From Rickettsia endosymbiont of Culicoides impunctatus (lineage in GTDB: Bacteria; Pseudomonadota; Alphaproteobacteria; Rickettsiales; Rickettsiaceae), in contig CP084573.1 of the NCBI GenBank assembly GCA_020410785.1, positions 1,178,001 to 1,242,000 on the forward strand: a stretch of 64,000 nt of DNA. Reading direction: 5' to 3'. Of the stretch, positions 47,131 through 57,505 are shown piece after piece. A program made the translations under genes and the position numbers. The notes beneath the pieces were generated by a model that made no database searches, was not told the DNA's origin, and saw only the letters and a list, made by a program, of their open reading frames with translations. Within the stretch, counting starts at the first letter, position 1. The number at the start of each line of letters is the position of its first letter.

Positions 47131-48948
47131 ATGTCTGCTATTCGCAATATTGCTATTATCGCCCACGTTGATCATGGTAAAACCACTCTAGTTGATAATA
47201 TGCTTAAGCAAAGTGGAACTTTCCGAGCAAACCAGGAAGTAGCAGAGCGTGCTATGGATTCAAATGACCTGGAACGTGAACGTGGTATAACCATTTTAGC
47301 TAAATGCACCTCCCTGATGTGGAAAGATATCCGTATCAATATAGTTGATACTCCTGGTCACGCTGATTTTGGTGGCGAGGTAGAACGCATTCTTACTATG
47401 GTAGATGGGGTTATACTACTAGTTGATTCTTCTGAAGGCACAATGCCTCAGACAAAATTTGTGTTGTCAAAAGCTCTGAAACTTGGTTTAAAACCAATTG
47501 TTGTTATCAATAAAATTGACCGCCCTGATAGAAGGGTAAGTGAAGTAGTCGATGAAGTATTCGAATTATTTATGGCATTAGAGGCAAATGATGAACAATT
47601 AGATTTTCCTATTATCTATGCTTCAGGGCGTAGTGGTTGGGCATCGCGTCATTTAGAAGATGAACAAAAAGACCTTGCTCCACTTTTTGATTTGATAGTA
47701 TCTCATGTGCCTACTCCTATTGCTGATAGCGATGCTCCCTTTTCTATGCTTGTTACCACTAGAGAATATAACCCATATTTTGGTCGTGTGCTTACCGGTC
47801 GTATCCATAGTGGGACAATTAAGACTAACCAAAATGTTAAAGTGCTTAATCGTGATAATATGGCAATTGAAAATGCTCGAATAAGTAAAATACTCTCATT
47901 TCGGGGACTAGAACGTGTAGCTGTCGATGTTGCATATGCTGGAGATATTATTGCCATTGCTGGAATTCAGGATGCTACTGTAGCTGATACGATATGCGCT
48001 CCTGAGATAATGGTAGCACTGCCATCCTTACCTATAGACCCACCAACATTATCTATGACCTTTGGAGTAAATGACTCTCCTCTTGCTGGACGAGAAGGTT
48101 CAAAACTTACTGCTAGAGTTTTAGGCGATAGATTGATGCGAGAGATAGAAAGTAACGTAGCAATACAGGTCAGCCAAACTGAAGAAAAAGATGCTTTTCA
48201 AGTTGCAGGTCGTGGCGAGCTACAATTAGGAATATTAATCGAGACTATGAGACGTGAAGGTTTTGAGCTATCAATCAGCAGACCATGCGTATTATTCAAA
48301 GAAGATGAACAGGGGAAGAGATTAGAACCAATTGAAGAAATCCAAGTTGATGTTGATGATGATTTTGTTGGGGTTGTGGTTAAGTCACTTGCCATACGTA
48401 AAGCAGAAATGACTGATATGCGTCCATCTGGTGGCGGTAAAACTAGAGTAACATTTTTAGGACCATCACGTGGTCTTATTGGCTATCACGGTCAATTCTT
48501 AACTGAAACTCGGGGTACCGGTGTTATGAACCGTGTTTTCCATAGCTATGCTCCCTATAAAGGAGCTATTGAAGGAAGGCGTAATGGAGTGTTAATTTCT
48601 AATGGAGATGGTGAAGCTGTTGCCTATGCTCTATGGAATCTTGAAGATCGTGGAAAAATGTTTATAAACCCTAATGAACTAGTATATCAGGGAATGATTA
48701 TAGGAGAACATAATCGGGATAATGATCTAGAGGTCAACCCTCTAAAAGCCAAGCAATTGTCAAATGTCAGGGCTTCGGGTAAGGATGAAGCTATGCGGCT
48801 CATTCCACCAATCATTATGAAATTAGAACAATCTATCAGCTATATCGAAAATGATGAAAGGGTAGAAGTTACTCCTAAATCAATTAGACTTCGTAAGGCA
48901 ATGTTGAATCCTAACGACCGGAAGAGATCGGAAAGACGCGAGGGCTAA
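47131..48948 (+). CDS. typA: Ribosome-associated GTPase TypA/BipA
   Basis: 605 residues. TypA/BipA is an EF-G-like GTPase that binds the ribosome under stress and helps 50S assembly. GTPase motifs: [10 protein letters not shown] near residue 10, [15 protein letters not shown] and N-K-I-D-R-P near 127. The C-terminal segment [10 protein letters not shown] and Y-N-L-E-D-R-G class residues ([10 protein letters not shown]) fit BipA rather than LepA. Start ATG 47131 (MSAIRNIAI) is preferred to the TTG before it. A family A repeat lies just after its stop. Confidence 0.96.
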   Translation: MSAIRNIAIIAHVDHGKTTLVDNMLKQSGTFRANQEVAERAMDSNDLERERGITILAKCTSLMWKDIRINIVDTPGHADFGGEVERILTMVDGVILLVDSSEGTMPQTKFVLSKALKLGLKPIVVINKIDRPDRRVSEVVDEVFELFMALEANDEQLDFPIIYASGRSGWASRHLEDEQKDLAPLFDLIVSHVPTPIADSDAPFSMLVTTREYNPYFGRVLTGRIHSGTIKTNQNVKVLNRDNMAIENARISKILSFRGLERVAVDVAYAGDIIAIAGIQDATVADTICAPEIMVALPSLPIDPPTLSMTFGVNDSPLAGREGSKLTARVLGDRLMREIESNVAIQVSQTEEKDAFQVAGRGELQLGILIETMRREGFELSISRPCVLFKEDEQGKRLEPIEEIQVDVDDDFVGVVVKSLAIRKAEMTDMRPSGGGKTRVTFLGPSRGLIGYHGQFLTETRGTGVMNRVFHSYAPYKGAIEGRRNGVLISNGDGEAVAYALWNLEDRGKMFINPNELVYQGMIIGEHNRDNDLEVNPLKAKQLSNVRASGKDEAMRLIPPIIMKLEQSISYIENDERVEVTPKSIRLRKAMLNPNDRKRSERREG

Positions 48949-48959
48949 CTTTTTGGGGT

Positions 48960-49020
48960 CATCTTGAAAATGATCGGGAATGGATTGCTTCGTCGGCTAC
49001 GCCTTCTCGCAATGACATTT
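48960..49020. repeat. Dispersed palindromic repeat, family A copy 12 (right half)
   Basis: TCTTGAAAATGATCGGGAAT then GGATTGCTTCGTCGGCTACG and CCTTCTCGCAATGAC. Only the right arm and core are left, 12 bases past the typA stop. Confidence 0.75.
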
Positions 49021-49066
49021 AGGGACTTAATAATATCAAAAATCTATTCGGGTTAGCTATATAGCT

Positions 49067-50848
49067 CTATTCAAGGTCTAGGGTGCTAATCCCATGCTGG
49101 GTTTTATCCCATTTGAAGGGCATAAAAACAATCTGCCAAATAGCCTTATAGCTTGCTACCGTGTGCAGTAAAAAATACAAAGGTCATACTAACAAGGCAG
49201 CAACATCTAATACTCGAAAATTAGTTATTTTGCCTTTTTTGCTCAGTAAAATAAAAAAAGCACTGCCATAAAGGTACGAAAAAGCAAAAAAACTATTAAC
49301 TATCCACAAATAATTAACTACAGCCAATTTATTAATTTTAATAGTTATTATTAGAAATGGTACACAACAAAAACCATAAGAAGAAAAACCAATAAAAATG
49401 AAAATAGTAATTATTTGATAGAATTTAAACCTTTTATATTTGTCTTTTTGGGCAAGGAATACCAAAAATGTTTGGATAAATCCTTTTATCCAACGAGACC
49501 TTTGATTTATCCAATTGATAATATCTATAGGCGATTCCTCTAAAGTATAAGAATCGATCATATGAACTTTATAACCAAATGAATATAGCCTAATTCCTAA
49601 ATCAGCATCCTCAGTAACATTATAAGCATCCCAGAAGCCTATTTTTTGTAAAGCATCAACCTTAAAATGATTGCTAGTTCCCCCAAGAGTCACCGGTAAG
49701 TTCATTATACTTAAACCTTTTAGAAGATATTTAAACCATAAACAATATTCTATACTAAAAAGCTTAGTGAGTAAATTTTCATTCTCATTATAAAAATTAA
49801 GTTTAGCTTGCAAACAGACATATTCTTTTGGTAAACTATCAAAGGCTATTACGGCTTTAAGAAGTTGATCAGTATAAGGGATATCTTCCGCATCATATAT
49901 TACTACATATTTTCCTTTACAATATTGCATGGCATAGTTAAGAGCTTTTGGTTTAGTTCTAGGTAGAGTAAATGGCACTTTAATCAAATGTATATAACAA
50001 GGTAATTCATATAGAATGCTTTCCTTGATCATCAAATAATCATCTGCTTCAACAATGATTTTGACATCTAATTTATGTTTAGGATAATTAATATTAGCAA
50101 TACAACTAATTATTGACTTTAATTTGCCTGATTCTTTATATAGTGGGAGTAAGATAGTATAAATAGGTAGGGAATCATTGGAATATATATCACTAATTTT
50201 AAATATGGTATCTGGCGTAATTGCCGCTTGGTTAAATAGTATAATTTTTAAAATATTTTGTGAAAAATAACAGATAATATTAATTATATGAAAAAGATGT
50301 TTAAAATTAAGTAATATAGCAAAATATATCAAAAAAAATATGATAATTGACTTAGTGTAATTGATGTTTTTTGCTATCATGTATAATGAGAGAAATTCAA
50401 GAAAATATTTGGATTTGATGATATTCAAGTGACTAAAATTTCGTTCAAGTAATTGATAAAAATCATTCTTTCTAACCAACTTAATTTGCACGTTATAATG
50501 TATGGCTGATAACTTTCCTAAATAGGCTAGGTCATTTATAGCAAGCACCTCATTACTTTTACCGTTTTCATAAATGAAATAACCATTTCTGACATATTGA
50601 TCAATTTTTGAATAATCATAAATCTTAACCTGTGTTTCTTGTACACTTAATAGTGGCAATAATTTATACTTATATAAAATTTCTATAACCATCTCATTAT
50701 TAATAATCCCTTCTTCGATTATCGTGTTAAAAAAATCATTCTCAGCTAATTTGAGCTTAATATGAGATATTTGTAAATCAGTAACTAGCCGTTCTTTTGC
50801 TAGAATATCTAAAAATTCTATATTCAGGATCCTTATATATCCATCCAT
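49067..50848 (-). pseudogene. Family 2 glycosyltransferase with an in-frame TGA
   Basis: The frame from ATG 50848 stops at TGA (49184-49186) after 554 codons, but the same frame continues for 38 more codons to TAG 49067-49069 and there encodes LLHTVASYKAIWQIVFMPFK then WDKTQHG, the conserved C-terminus of NfrB/cellulose-synthase-like GT2 proteins. The main part has an N-terminal soluble region (about 1-150, like the T2SSE/MshEN domain of NfrB-like enzymes), membrane helices near 155-215, the GT2 core (VIYDAEDIP, V-T-E-D-A-D-L-G-I-R-L and Q-R-S-R-W-I-K-G) and C-terminal membrane helices. It probably makes a surface glycan. A single base change (TGG to TGA) explains the truncation. The upstream hypothetical gene overlaps its start by 16 bases. 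Confidence 0.82.
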
Positions 50849-51663
50849 ATTGAAAATATTACTCCCGATATTTTATAACGTTGCTTAATCAGGCTTTTAT
50901 CCGAAAAATACCCTATTTGTGTTGTTATACTATTTTTCTTTAGATTGCCAAACTTAATCTTTTTTGCAATTGAAAATTGCTTATATAAAGTTTTATTATA
51001 AATATTACCGTAATTTTTTCTAATATAATATTTGGCAAAGCTTAATAACATAATGCCATTTTTAAATTCAACGCCCTCAGATATTGAAAAACTATAATGA
51101 CTTCTTTTGCCATATGGATTATTTAGGTTCTGCCCAAAACTCAAAATACCTTGAGCAAATACTGAAGTTTCACCTAAAATTGTCCGTATTTTTTTGGATA
51201 TTGCTGATAACAATAATAATTCATAAGAAAATTGCTGCTCACACCCATCTTGAGTTATGTATATTCTTGGCTGAACTGAGACTACCCGATGAATATTATG
51301 AAAAAGCTTAATTTTATAAAATATACCAATTTCTTTATTGTTAGATAGGTAGTTCATATCATTACTTCCCTGAAATTTATTTTCTTTATAAAGCAATTGA
51401 ATAGCTAAATTTTGGTTATTATTAATGCCATATTCGATAGCAAAAATTCTCATTAATTGATCTTGGTATGAAGATATTTCTCTTGAGCTACGTTCTAAAG
51501 ATTGAATTTGGCAAAATAACTTATTATACAGAGCTGATGAATTGTTAACCAACTTGATACGTTCTCTTAAATGGGCTAGTTTACGCTGAATTTGTAAAAA
51601 GAGATCGGCTCTTATTTGCTTAATATTTTCAGAATTTTTATCGATAGTAGCAGTAGTAGCCAT
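50833..51663 (-). CDS. Hypothetical protein coupled to the glycosyltransferase
   Basis: 276 residues, unrecognised. The N-terminal 70 residues are helical and charged (LQIQRKLAHLRERIKLVNNS, then L-E-R-S-S-R-E-I-S), likely a coiled coil. The second half is rich in alternating hydrophobic and polar residues with several tyrosines and basic residues (SHYSFSISEGVEFKNGIMLL and similar), like beta-strand or barrel-like segments. No signal peptide is obvious. It overlaps the glycosyltransferase start by 16 bases, so the two are probably one transcript and may act together; the partner is inferred only from position. Confidence 0.65.
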   Translation of the reverse strand: MATTATIDKNSENIKQIRADLFLQIQRKLAHLRERIKLVNNSSALYNKLFCQIQSLERSSREISSYQDQLMRIFAIEYGINNNQNLAIQLLYKENKFQGSNDMNYLSNNKEIGIFYKIKLFHNIHRVVSVQPRIYITQDGCEQQFSYELLLLSAISKKIRTILGETSVFAQGILSFGQNLNNPYGKRSHYSFSISEGVEFKNGIMLLSFAKYYIRKNYGNIYNKTLYKQFSIAKKIKFGNLKKNSITTQIGYFSDKSLIKQRYKISGVIFSIWMDI

Positions 51664-51951
51664 ATATCTATACCTACCTGAGTCGATTAACCAAGCTGAT
51701 CCATAAACCTTATTTGCTATAGAAATTATAAATTATAATATAAAAATGATTGTTATTTTCACTTAAACAGCAACTAATAGTTTAAATTTACTAAAATACA
51801 ACCTATTATAAATTTAGTAAAATTAAATATAACCAACCCGATTAATATATTAATGTATTTAGTTAGCTTGAAATATATCAAGTAGCATGCTATAATTTTT
51901 ACTAATTTGTCTTAGTGATCGATATAAAGTAATATATGATAGTGTATAATT

Positions 51952-52674
51952 ATGGCTGAAGTTTTTTTTAATGGTCCTGCCGGTCGGATTGAAGGACTAT
52001 ATACTAAATCTAGTGATTCTAAAGCTCCACTTGCTTTAGTATTACATCCACATCCACTTTACGGTGGCACTATGAATAACAAAGTGGTTTATTATGTGTA
52101 TAAAACATTAGTGTCTAATGGATTTACAGTACTCAGAATTAATTTCCGGGGAGTTGGACGTTCCCAAGGAGAGTTTGATAATGGTGTTGGCGAAATGACC
52201 GATGCTGCAACAGCACTTGATTGGTTACAGCTTAACAATCCTACTGGTAGTATAAATTTGATAGCAGGCTTTTCTTTTGGAGCATGGGTAGCCATGCAAC
52301 TTATCATGAGAAGACCAGAGATTAATAATTTTATTATGGTATCTCCACCAGTAAATAAATATGATTTTTCTTTCTTGTCTCAATGTCCTATTTCTGGCTT
52401 TGTAATACAAGGTGACAAAGATAGTATTGTGTCAGAAGAATCAGTGCTTGAACTGGTAGGTAAATTGTCTAAGCAAAAACATATAACTGTTGACTATAAG
52501 CTCATCCAAGGAGCCGATCATTTCTTTCGGAATAAAATTGGTGAATTTACCCAGGCAATTAGTGATTACTTACAATTAAGGTTATTGAATAATGAGATTA
52601 CTCATTTAAATAAGGACTTTCTTACTGAAGGAAATTTGGCAAAAAAATCTCTTAAAAAAGTTTTCTTAGATTAA
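51952..52674 (+). CDS. Alpha/beta-hydrolase (COG2945-like)
   Basis: 240 residues. The fold shows L-V-L-H-P-H-P-L-Y-G-G-T near 30, V-L-R-I-N-F-R-G-V-G-R-S-Q-G near 60, the nucleophile elbow G-F-S-F-G-A near 105, an acid region G-D-K-D-S-I-V near 160 and G-A-D-H-F-F near 190. This is the COG2945 small hydrolase family; the substrate is unknown. Upstream is a 288-base AT-rich spacer without other features. It is followed by the kinase-like putative effector after 39 bases, perhaps in one transcript. Confidence 0.88.
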   Translation: MAEVFFNGPAGRIEGLYTKSSDSKAPLALVLHPHPLYGGTMNNKVVYYVYKTLVSNGFTVLRINFRGVGRSQGEFDNGVGEMTDAATALDWLQLNNPTGSINLIAGFSFGAWVAMQLIMRRPEINNFIMVSPPVNKYDFSFLSQCPISGFVIQGDKDSIVSEESVLELVGKLSKQKHITVDYKLIQGADHFFRNKIGEFTQAISDYLQLRLLNNEITHLNKDFLTEGNLAKKSLKKVFLD

Positions 52675-52713
52675 CAATGAACCATTGGTTATAAATAAAA
52701 AAAATAGGTCTCT

Positions 52714-54788
52714 ATGGCAAATCAGGAAGAAACTAAATTATTACTACGCAATAAGCTATTTGAAGCTTTAAAAGAAATTATAATTGTAGATGGTAAAAAC
52801 CCAGATAAAAGACTACTTAAAAAATGTGGAAGAATTGCCGATAGTGTAATAGCACTTTCTCAAGACCCATCAGAATCTAATATTAATTTGTATAAAAAGG
52901 AATTGAAGAATTTTCCATATTCTGGACACATTTTAGGTAAAACATTAAAGATAATAAAAGAGATGTTTCCTGGAGAGCAAAATCAAGACATAAGGGAGAT
53001 AATAGATATCCCTCTTATGGACGCATTTAAAGAAAGTAAATTAGCAGCAGCACCCAGAACAGAAGGAAATAAACCGATACCAGCACCTAGAACAAACAAA
53101 CTCGAATCTATGTTACGTGATAGAGCAATTTTGAAGCAGAGTGGTTTTTCACTAAAGGGCAATAAGCAAGCTGGTGTATCTGCCGGATATATTGCTCAAG
53201 AAAATAAGACAGGTAATACTTTTATTTTAAAACATTTCTATAAAAGCTATAAGGATTGTTTAACCGCAGATAAACAAAAGTGGGATAAACAAGCTTTGTC
53301 AGACAGAACTGACGGTGTACAGGAGTTAATAGGTTCTTCTATGTATCATTTTTATTGTATGATCGTGCCCCTAAAGAGGAATTAGTAGTACCTAATAAAG
53401 CCAACAACAACTCACTTTACGTCCGCTCCAAATTCTTTGACAATGTGGTGCAACTTTCAGAATTTTCTGGTTTATTAGGTCAGACCAGAGTTAGAGGTAA
53501 TAATTTAAACTTACAAAAACTAGAAGGGTTTGAAAAAGTCATTGCTGCTTGTCATATGTTAGGAGAAGGGGATTACCATGCCGGTAATTTGATGGTACAA
53601 GACGGTAAAACTGTAATGAAAATAGATCACGGTAAATCTTTTATGACTTTTCATCAAGATTTTGGTTCTATGATCGAAGAAACATATAAAATGTTTTCCC
53701 ATGATGGAGTTGGATATACTGAAGCTATTAGGCAAGGTAACTTATCATTTAGCATTGAAAAATATAGTAAATCATTAGAGCAAATGATACATCAGTTAGA
53801 TGAGCAGCAAATAGAGGCTATGGTTGATCAAAAAGTTGATGAATTGAAAAAAGTTGGATTTGATCCAAAAGGTCTCACTGTTAGTGCAAGACTCCAGGAT
53901 AATAACTTTGATGAATTAAGAATATTTTATAAAGAAAATATAAAGGAAAATCTTAATAACATGAAAGAGATTGCAAAATCAGCAGATATAGTGAGCAAAT
54001 TTAGTGACGTCTCTCTTGAATTTAAAAAAGGTCAGTGGTTAGAAACTTTTGCTCACTCACCTATTAAATATCCAGTAGCATACGCAGCTCACCATAATAT
54101 TCAAATTGAAGGGAAAACTGCTCTAGAATGGGCTAGTGAAAATGATTATCAAATTAAAGTTCCTGTTCATCCTGTTACAGAAATCGTTCAGGAAACACAA
54201 TGGAAAAGAAGTAAGGATGGAGCATGGGAAGAACAAAAAGTCTCAGTACCTAAAACTCAAAAAAGTGTAACAAGTTTGGATCCAGCACAATATGTTACAG
54301 ATATAGAAAAGCTTCTAAAATCTTTTGAAGATAAAGTTGATGACTTCGCACAAAAGACAATAAAAAGCAAAAAAATCACTAAAGAAAAAGTAGAACAATT
54401 TTATGACAAATTATTAACCCATCTTAACAAAAAACAATGTCTCACTGATAAGGATGTTGAGAAAATAAAGGCAGACCCAGAGTATAATCTGAATATTCAA
54501 AATACAACTAAATTAATAGAAATGACAACACCTAATTTAACTAATATGGATAAGATGTGTTATAAGGTAGCAAATTTTTGTAAAAAAATAGGGCTTTCTA
54601 GTTTATCTAACCATCTTATGAATAAGATTACTCCTGAAAATTTATCTAATATCCAGAAGATAGAAAATGTTTTAACTGAGAGCATCAAATTTAAAGAAAC
54701 ATTGCTAAAACCTAGAGTAAGTAAAGAAGTAATCCAAACAAAAGATCTTATACCTCAAACAAAAAAAACAAAATTGGGTAGGAGTTAA
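52714..54788 (+). pseudogene. Frameshifted putative effector with kinase-like catalytic loop
   Basis: Frame 1 (52714-53385) and frame 2 (53355-54788) join at the T run near 53350: adding one T (TTTTT to TTTTTT) restores one 690-residue reading frame. The first part has an N-terminal helical region, a low-complexity P-A-P-R-T linker and V-S-A-G-Y-I-A-Q-E-N-K-T-G-N-T-F-I-L-K, a possible ATP-binding beta region with Lys. The second part has G-E-G-D-Y-H-A-G-N-L-M-V and V-M-K-I-D-H-G-K-S-F, the D-x-H-x-x-N and I-D-H-G pattern of PI3/PI4-kinase-like and LepB-type catalytic loops. A segment (HNIQIEGKTALEWASENDYQ) resembles one ankyrin repeat, followed by a helical C-terminus. Rickettsial Risk1 and Legionella LepB are known atypical lipid kinases; kinship is inference. 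No signal peptide. Confidence 0.7.
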
Positions 54789-54837
54789 TTAGTAGGAGTT
54801 CTTTGCATTATAAACCTTAATAAGTTTTAGATGTCTC

Positions 54838-55089
54838 ATGCGTCATTGTGAAAAAGTGCTTTACGGCAACGCAGCAATCCTAGGCTCTGTGAACAAAATT
54901 TAAATTACTAGATTTCGACTCTTTTTAGCTGCAAATTATAAGATTTTTTTGAAATAGAACTAACTATTCCGGCAAAAATCTTATTAATTTTCGCGTAAAA
55001 ATACTCAAAATCTAAACAATTAAAATTTTGTTCACAGAGCCTAGAAATGACCAGGAATGGATTGCTTCTTGACTTACGCCTTCTCGCTA
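54838..55089. repeat. Family A palindrome split by a family D element
   Basis: Left part 54838-54880 (CGTCATTGTGAAAAAGTG...GCAGCAATCC) and right part 55044-55089 (GAAATGACCAGGAATGGATT then GCTTCTTGACTTACG and CCTTCTCGC) form one family A palindrome when the TA-flanked family D element (54881-55043) is removed. The right arm is itself cut by a family E element from 55090. Confidence 0.8.
54881..55043. mobile_element. Family D element (MITE-like, TA-flanked), copy 3
   Basis: A 159-bp element with TA on both sides, in the same orientation as the 25618 copy (CTTTTTAGCTGCAAATTATA near the left). It has a few changes near the left end (AAATTACTAGATTT). It is inserted in the loop of a family A palindrome. 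Confidence 0.88.
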
Positions 55090-55400
55090 CTTATCTTCCA
55101 GATGGAGAGGAGCAAAAATTATGCTATAAGACGGGATTAGTATGCGGCACAATGTCTAAAAAATTAAATTTTCTTTACTGACTACATGTTGTCATTTGGT
55201 GCATCATTATGCCAGATAAATTGAAGAAATGCTGATGAGAATGTGCTTTAACAGTGGAAATTGATGTTTAAAAATATTATATCGATTAATTTAAATCATG
55301 TCAAGTAAAAAGTGATATTTACATGACTACAAATCTCATAAAAAATCTCTGCAAACCCCATTACTTAGACGTTTCAAGCACTTTTTATCTCGAAGATAAG
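55090..55400. mobile_element. Family E element (311 bp, non-coding), copy 2
   Basis: Starts CTTATCTTCCAGATGGAGAG and ends CTTTTTATCTCGAAGATAAG. It matches 45703-45964 in the inverse orientation, with an extra ~50 bases around 55256-55308 (GTGGAAATTGATGTTTAAAA and following). No coding frame seen. Confidence 0.75.
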
Positions 55401-55426
55401 GAGCTAGCACAAATCTTAAAGATTAA

Positions 55427-55687
55427 TTTACTGATACTGCCTCAACCTTGATAACTCTAGCCTCTGAAACGTATAAAACTTTTCAGGGTTCTGAAATGCC
55501 TCAAAAACGCAAAATGATAAAATTCGTATTTCAGAACCTTGAACTGAATGGCAAAAAACTTGAGACCTCTCTACGTTTCCTGTTCGATATTTTTGAAAAA
55601 ACGACCACTCGTACGGAAGTGGCGGGGCGTAGTGAACAATTTCCGAACCCAGTCAGATACCAAATTGCTTATTATACAAGTAATTAA
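55427..55687 (+). pseudogene. Serine-recombinase C-terminal remnant
   Basis: Short frame with M-P-Q-K-R-K-M-I-K-F-V-F-Q-N-L-E-L-N-G-K-K, which resembles the C-terminal segment of large serine recombinases and resolvases, followed by LETSLRFLFDIFEKTTTRTE. There is no catalytic domain upstream; the frame is closed by a stop just before 55427. The similarity is from memory and the fragment is short. Confidence 0.5.
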
Positions 55688-55696
55688 GCTCTATTA

Positions 55697-57505
55697 TTAG
55701 AGCTTCGTTATTTCATATTCTAACTCCATATTTTTTCCACAAAATGCTAAGGAAATTTTTAATATTTGTTTTACATGTGAGTACTCTTTTATTTTACTAT
55801 CATATTTTTTATCAATAATTTGTTGCAAGCCAGTTTTGGCTATATCAGCTAGACTTTCTGAGGATTTAGCTACCTTGTACTCAACGATAATCGCATTCTC
55901 TCCCCTACCAACTATAGAAGTTAAGATATGATCACACCGACCATGCCCAACCTCTCTATTTGACTCTATATTATACCTAACCGTCAGAGGGGCAAGCAAG
56001 CCCCCAACTAGATTATGGTAATCTTTTTCCTCAGTTAAATCGTGATATCTAGTTGATCTTAGTAAATATTTTTGTAATCTTTCAGCAAATTGATCAATTT
56101 GTTGATTGGTTAATAACTCGATAAAATTATCATAATCACTGATATTAATGTTTAACTTTTTAGTAACCCACTGTATCACTCGCTCAACATAAATATTACG
56201 CACTTCTTTATTTGGTATGCTCAAACTATATCTTGGATACTCTTCATTATCATTTGCTAGCATTGGACTAAGATAACCAGTAAATAATAGTAAACTAAAA
56301 AATACATTGCTGTTGTCTGCTAGATCGGCAAAGGAAATTTGTTTATATAATCTTTTCACTATAGATTTTCCTGCTAACAATTGATCTAACTCTTGTTGCA
56401 TCTCATCTGAGAGCAGTATATGATCAATCCAATCAGTCCCACCACTATCAATCCAATAATGATCAAGCTTGCCTTTACTTGCCAAACATTGCATAATCGA
56501 CCATGGATTATAAATGACTTCTCCACCAAAATTATAGCCATTATACCAATTTTTAATTTCTTCTGAATTCGTAGTGGTTGGCACTTTGCTTAATAATTCA
56601 TCAACTTCAGTTTGAGTAAAACCGTAACTGCTAGAAAATCTTTCATCTAGTAAACTACATTCAGTTAAATTATTCAAATCTGAAAACAAATTAGCCTTAG
56701 CAACACGCAATATACCAGTAATAACACCTTTTTGTAATGAATCATTGGTTTTAAGACTATTACCAAATATTGCCCGAAATAGAGCTAATACTTCCTCAAA
56801 CTCTTCTGCCTTACTGCCAAACTTCATATATGCACTATTAATTGGCGTATCATATTCGTCGATTAATATATAGACTTTTTGATTAAAATGTTTATAAAGT
56901 AAATCGCTTAAAAATTTCAAACTATTTTTAATGTCATCTTCTATTAACTTGCCTGTAAAATATCTTTGTAATATTTCTTTTTGTGCATCAATCAATAATT
57001 TTTCATCTTGTTTTATATAACACTCTAAATAACGATGCTTGGCAAATAAATTAATTATTTGACTTTTAATTCCCACCTCAATTTCCTCATAACTACTTCC
57101 CCTAACACCCTTAAAACTTATAAGAATAACTGGAAATTGACTTTGGCGTTTCATAGAGTTTGCTACATTAGCAATTTTTAATGGCTTTAGTTCTTTAGTT
57201 TCATCAAAACCCAAATCCACCTCTCCTCCACTAAACAACTTATAATTAACTCTTTGTTCTTGCGGCAAGGGTATCCCATACTCATCCACCTCTATCTCAA
57301 AGAATCTCCGCACCATATCCATATTCAGACTTTTACCCCACCGCCTTGGACGGGTGATTAAGGTGACTTTACCACTATCTTCTAGCAACTCTTTGATCAT
57401 TAGACTTTTGTCAACAAATATGTCGCTATTAATCAACAAATCGTAAAAGTCATCGGTACCAACAAACATTCTTGGCTGATAATTATTGTGGTTTTTTTCT
57501 TTCAT
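55697..57505 (-). CDS. AAA-ATPase-like protein with C-terminal PD-(D/E)XK nuclease domain
   Basis: 602 residues. The N-terminus has F-V-D-K-S-L-M-I-K-E-L-L and the P-loop-like R-P-R-R-W-G-K-S near 55, the AAA-ATPase_like pattern; D-E-Y-D-T-P-I near 220 is the Walker B-like site. The C-terminus has G-H-G-R-C-D-H-I-L and A-I-I-V-E-Y-K-V-A-K-S (D and E-x-K), the PDDEXK_9 nuclease core. These paired domains occur in many copies in Rickettsiales and some other bacteria; a role in mobile element biology or defence is suspected but not proved. The length is normal and the frame intact. It is convergent with the recombinase remnant. Confidence 0.9.
   Translation of the reverse strand: MKEKNHNNYQPRMFVGTDDFYDLLINSDIFVDKSLMIKELLEDSGKVTLITRPRRWGKSLNMDMVRRFFEIEVDEYGIPLPQEQRVNYKLFSGGEVDLGFDETKELKPLKIANVANSMKRQSQFPVILISFKGVRGSSYEEIEVGIKSQIINLFAKHRYLECYIKQDEKLLIDAQKEILQRYFTGKLIEDDIKNSLKFLSDLLYKHFNQKVYILIDEYDTPINSAYMKFGSKAEEFEEVLALFRAIFGNSLKTNDSLQKGVITGILRVAKANLFSDLNNLTECSLLDERFSSSYGFTQTEVDELLSKVPTTTNSEEIKNWYNGYNFGGEVIYNPWSIMQCLASKGKLDHYWIDSGGTDWIDHILLSDEMQQELDQLLAGKSIVKRLYKQISFADLADNSNVFFSLLLFTGYLSPMLANDNEEYPRYSLSIPNKEVRNIYVERVIQWVTKKLNINISDYDNFIELLTNQQIDQFAERLQKYLLRSTRYHDLTEEKDYHNLVGGLLAPLTVRYNIESNREVGHGRCDHILTSIVGRGENAIIVEYKVAKSSESLADIAKTGLQQIIDKKYDSKIKEYSHVKQILKISLAFCGKNMELEYEITKL

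Larger units (their letters stand above)
54789..55426. other. Nested repeat region without genes
   Basis: The spacer is made of a split family A repeat, a family D element and a family E element, arranged as nested insertions. No coding sequence seen. Confidence 0.7.

Noticed and set aside
49184..49186. TGA as a sense codon (recoded Trp or Sec)
   Set aside because: Other genes in the window end with TGA, no selenocysteine machinery or hairpin is seen, and one mutation explains the case.
55448..55687. Separate small gene starting with TTG at 55448
   Set aside because: The residues look like the tail of a recombinase and the frame continues upstream to about 55427 before a stop; it is treated as a remnant.
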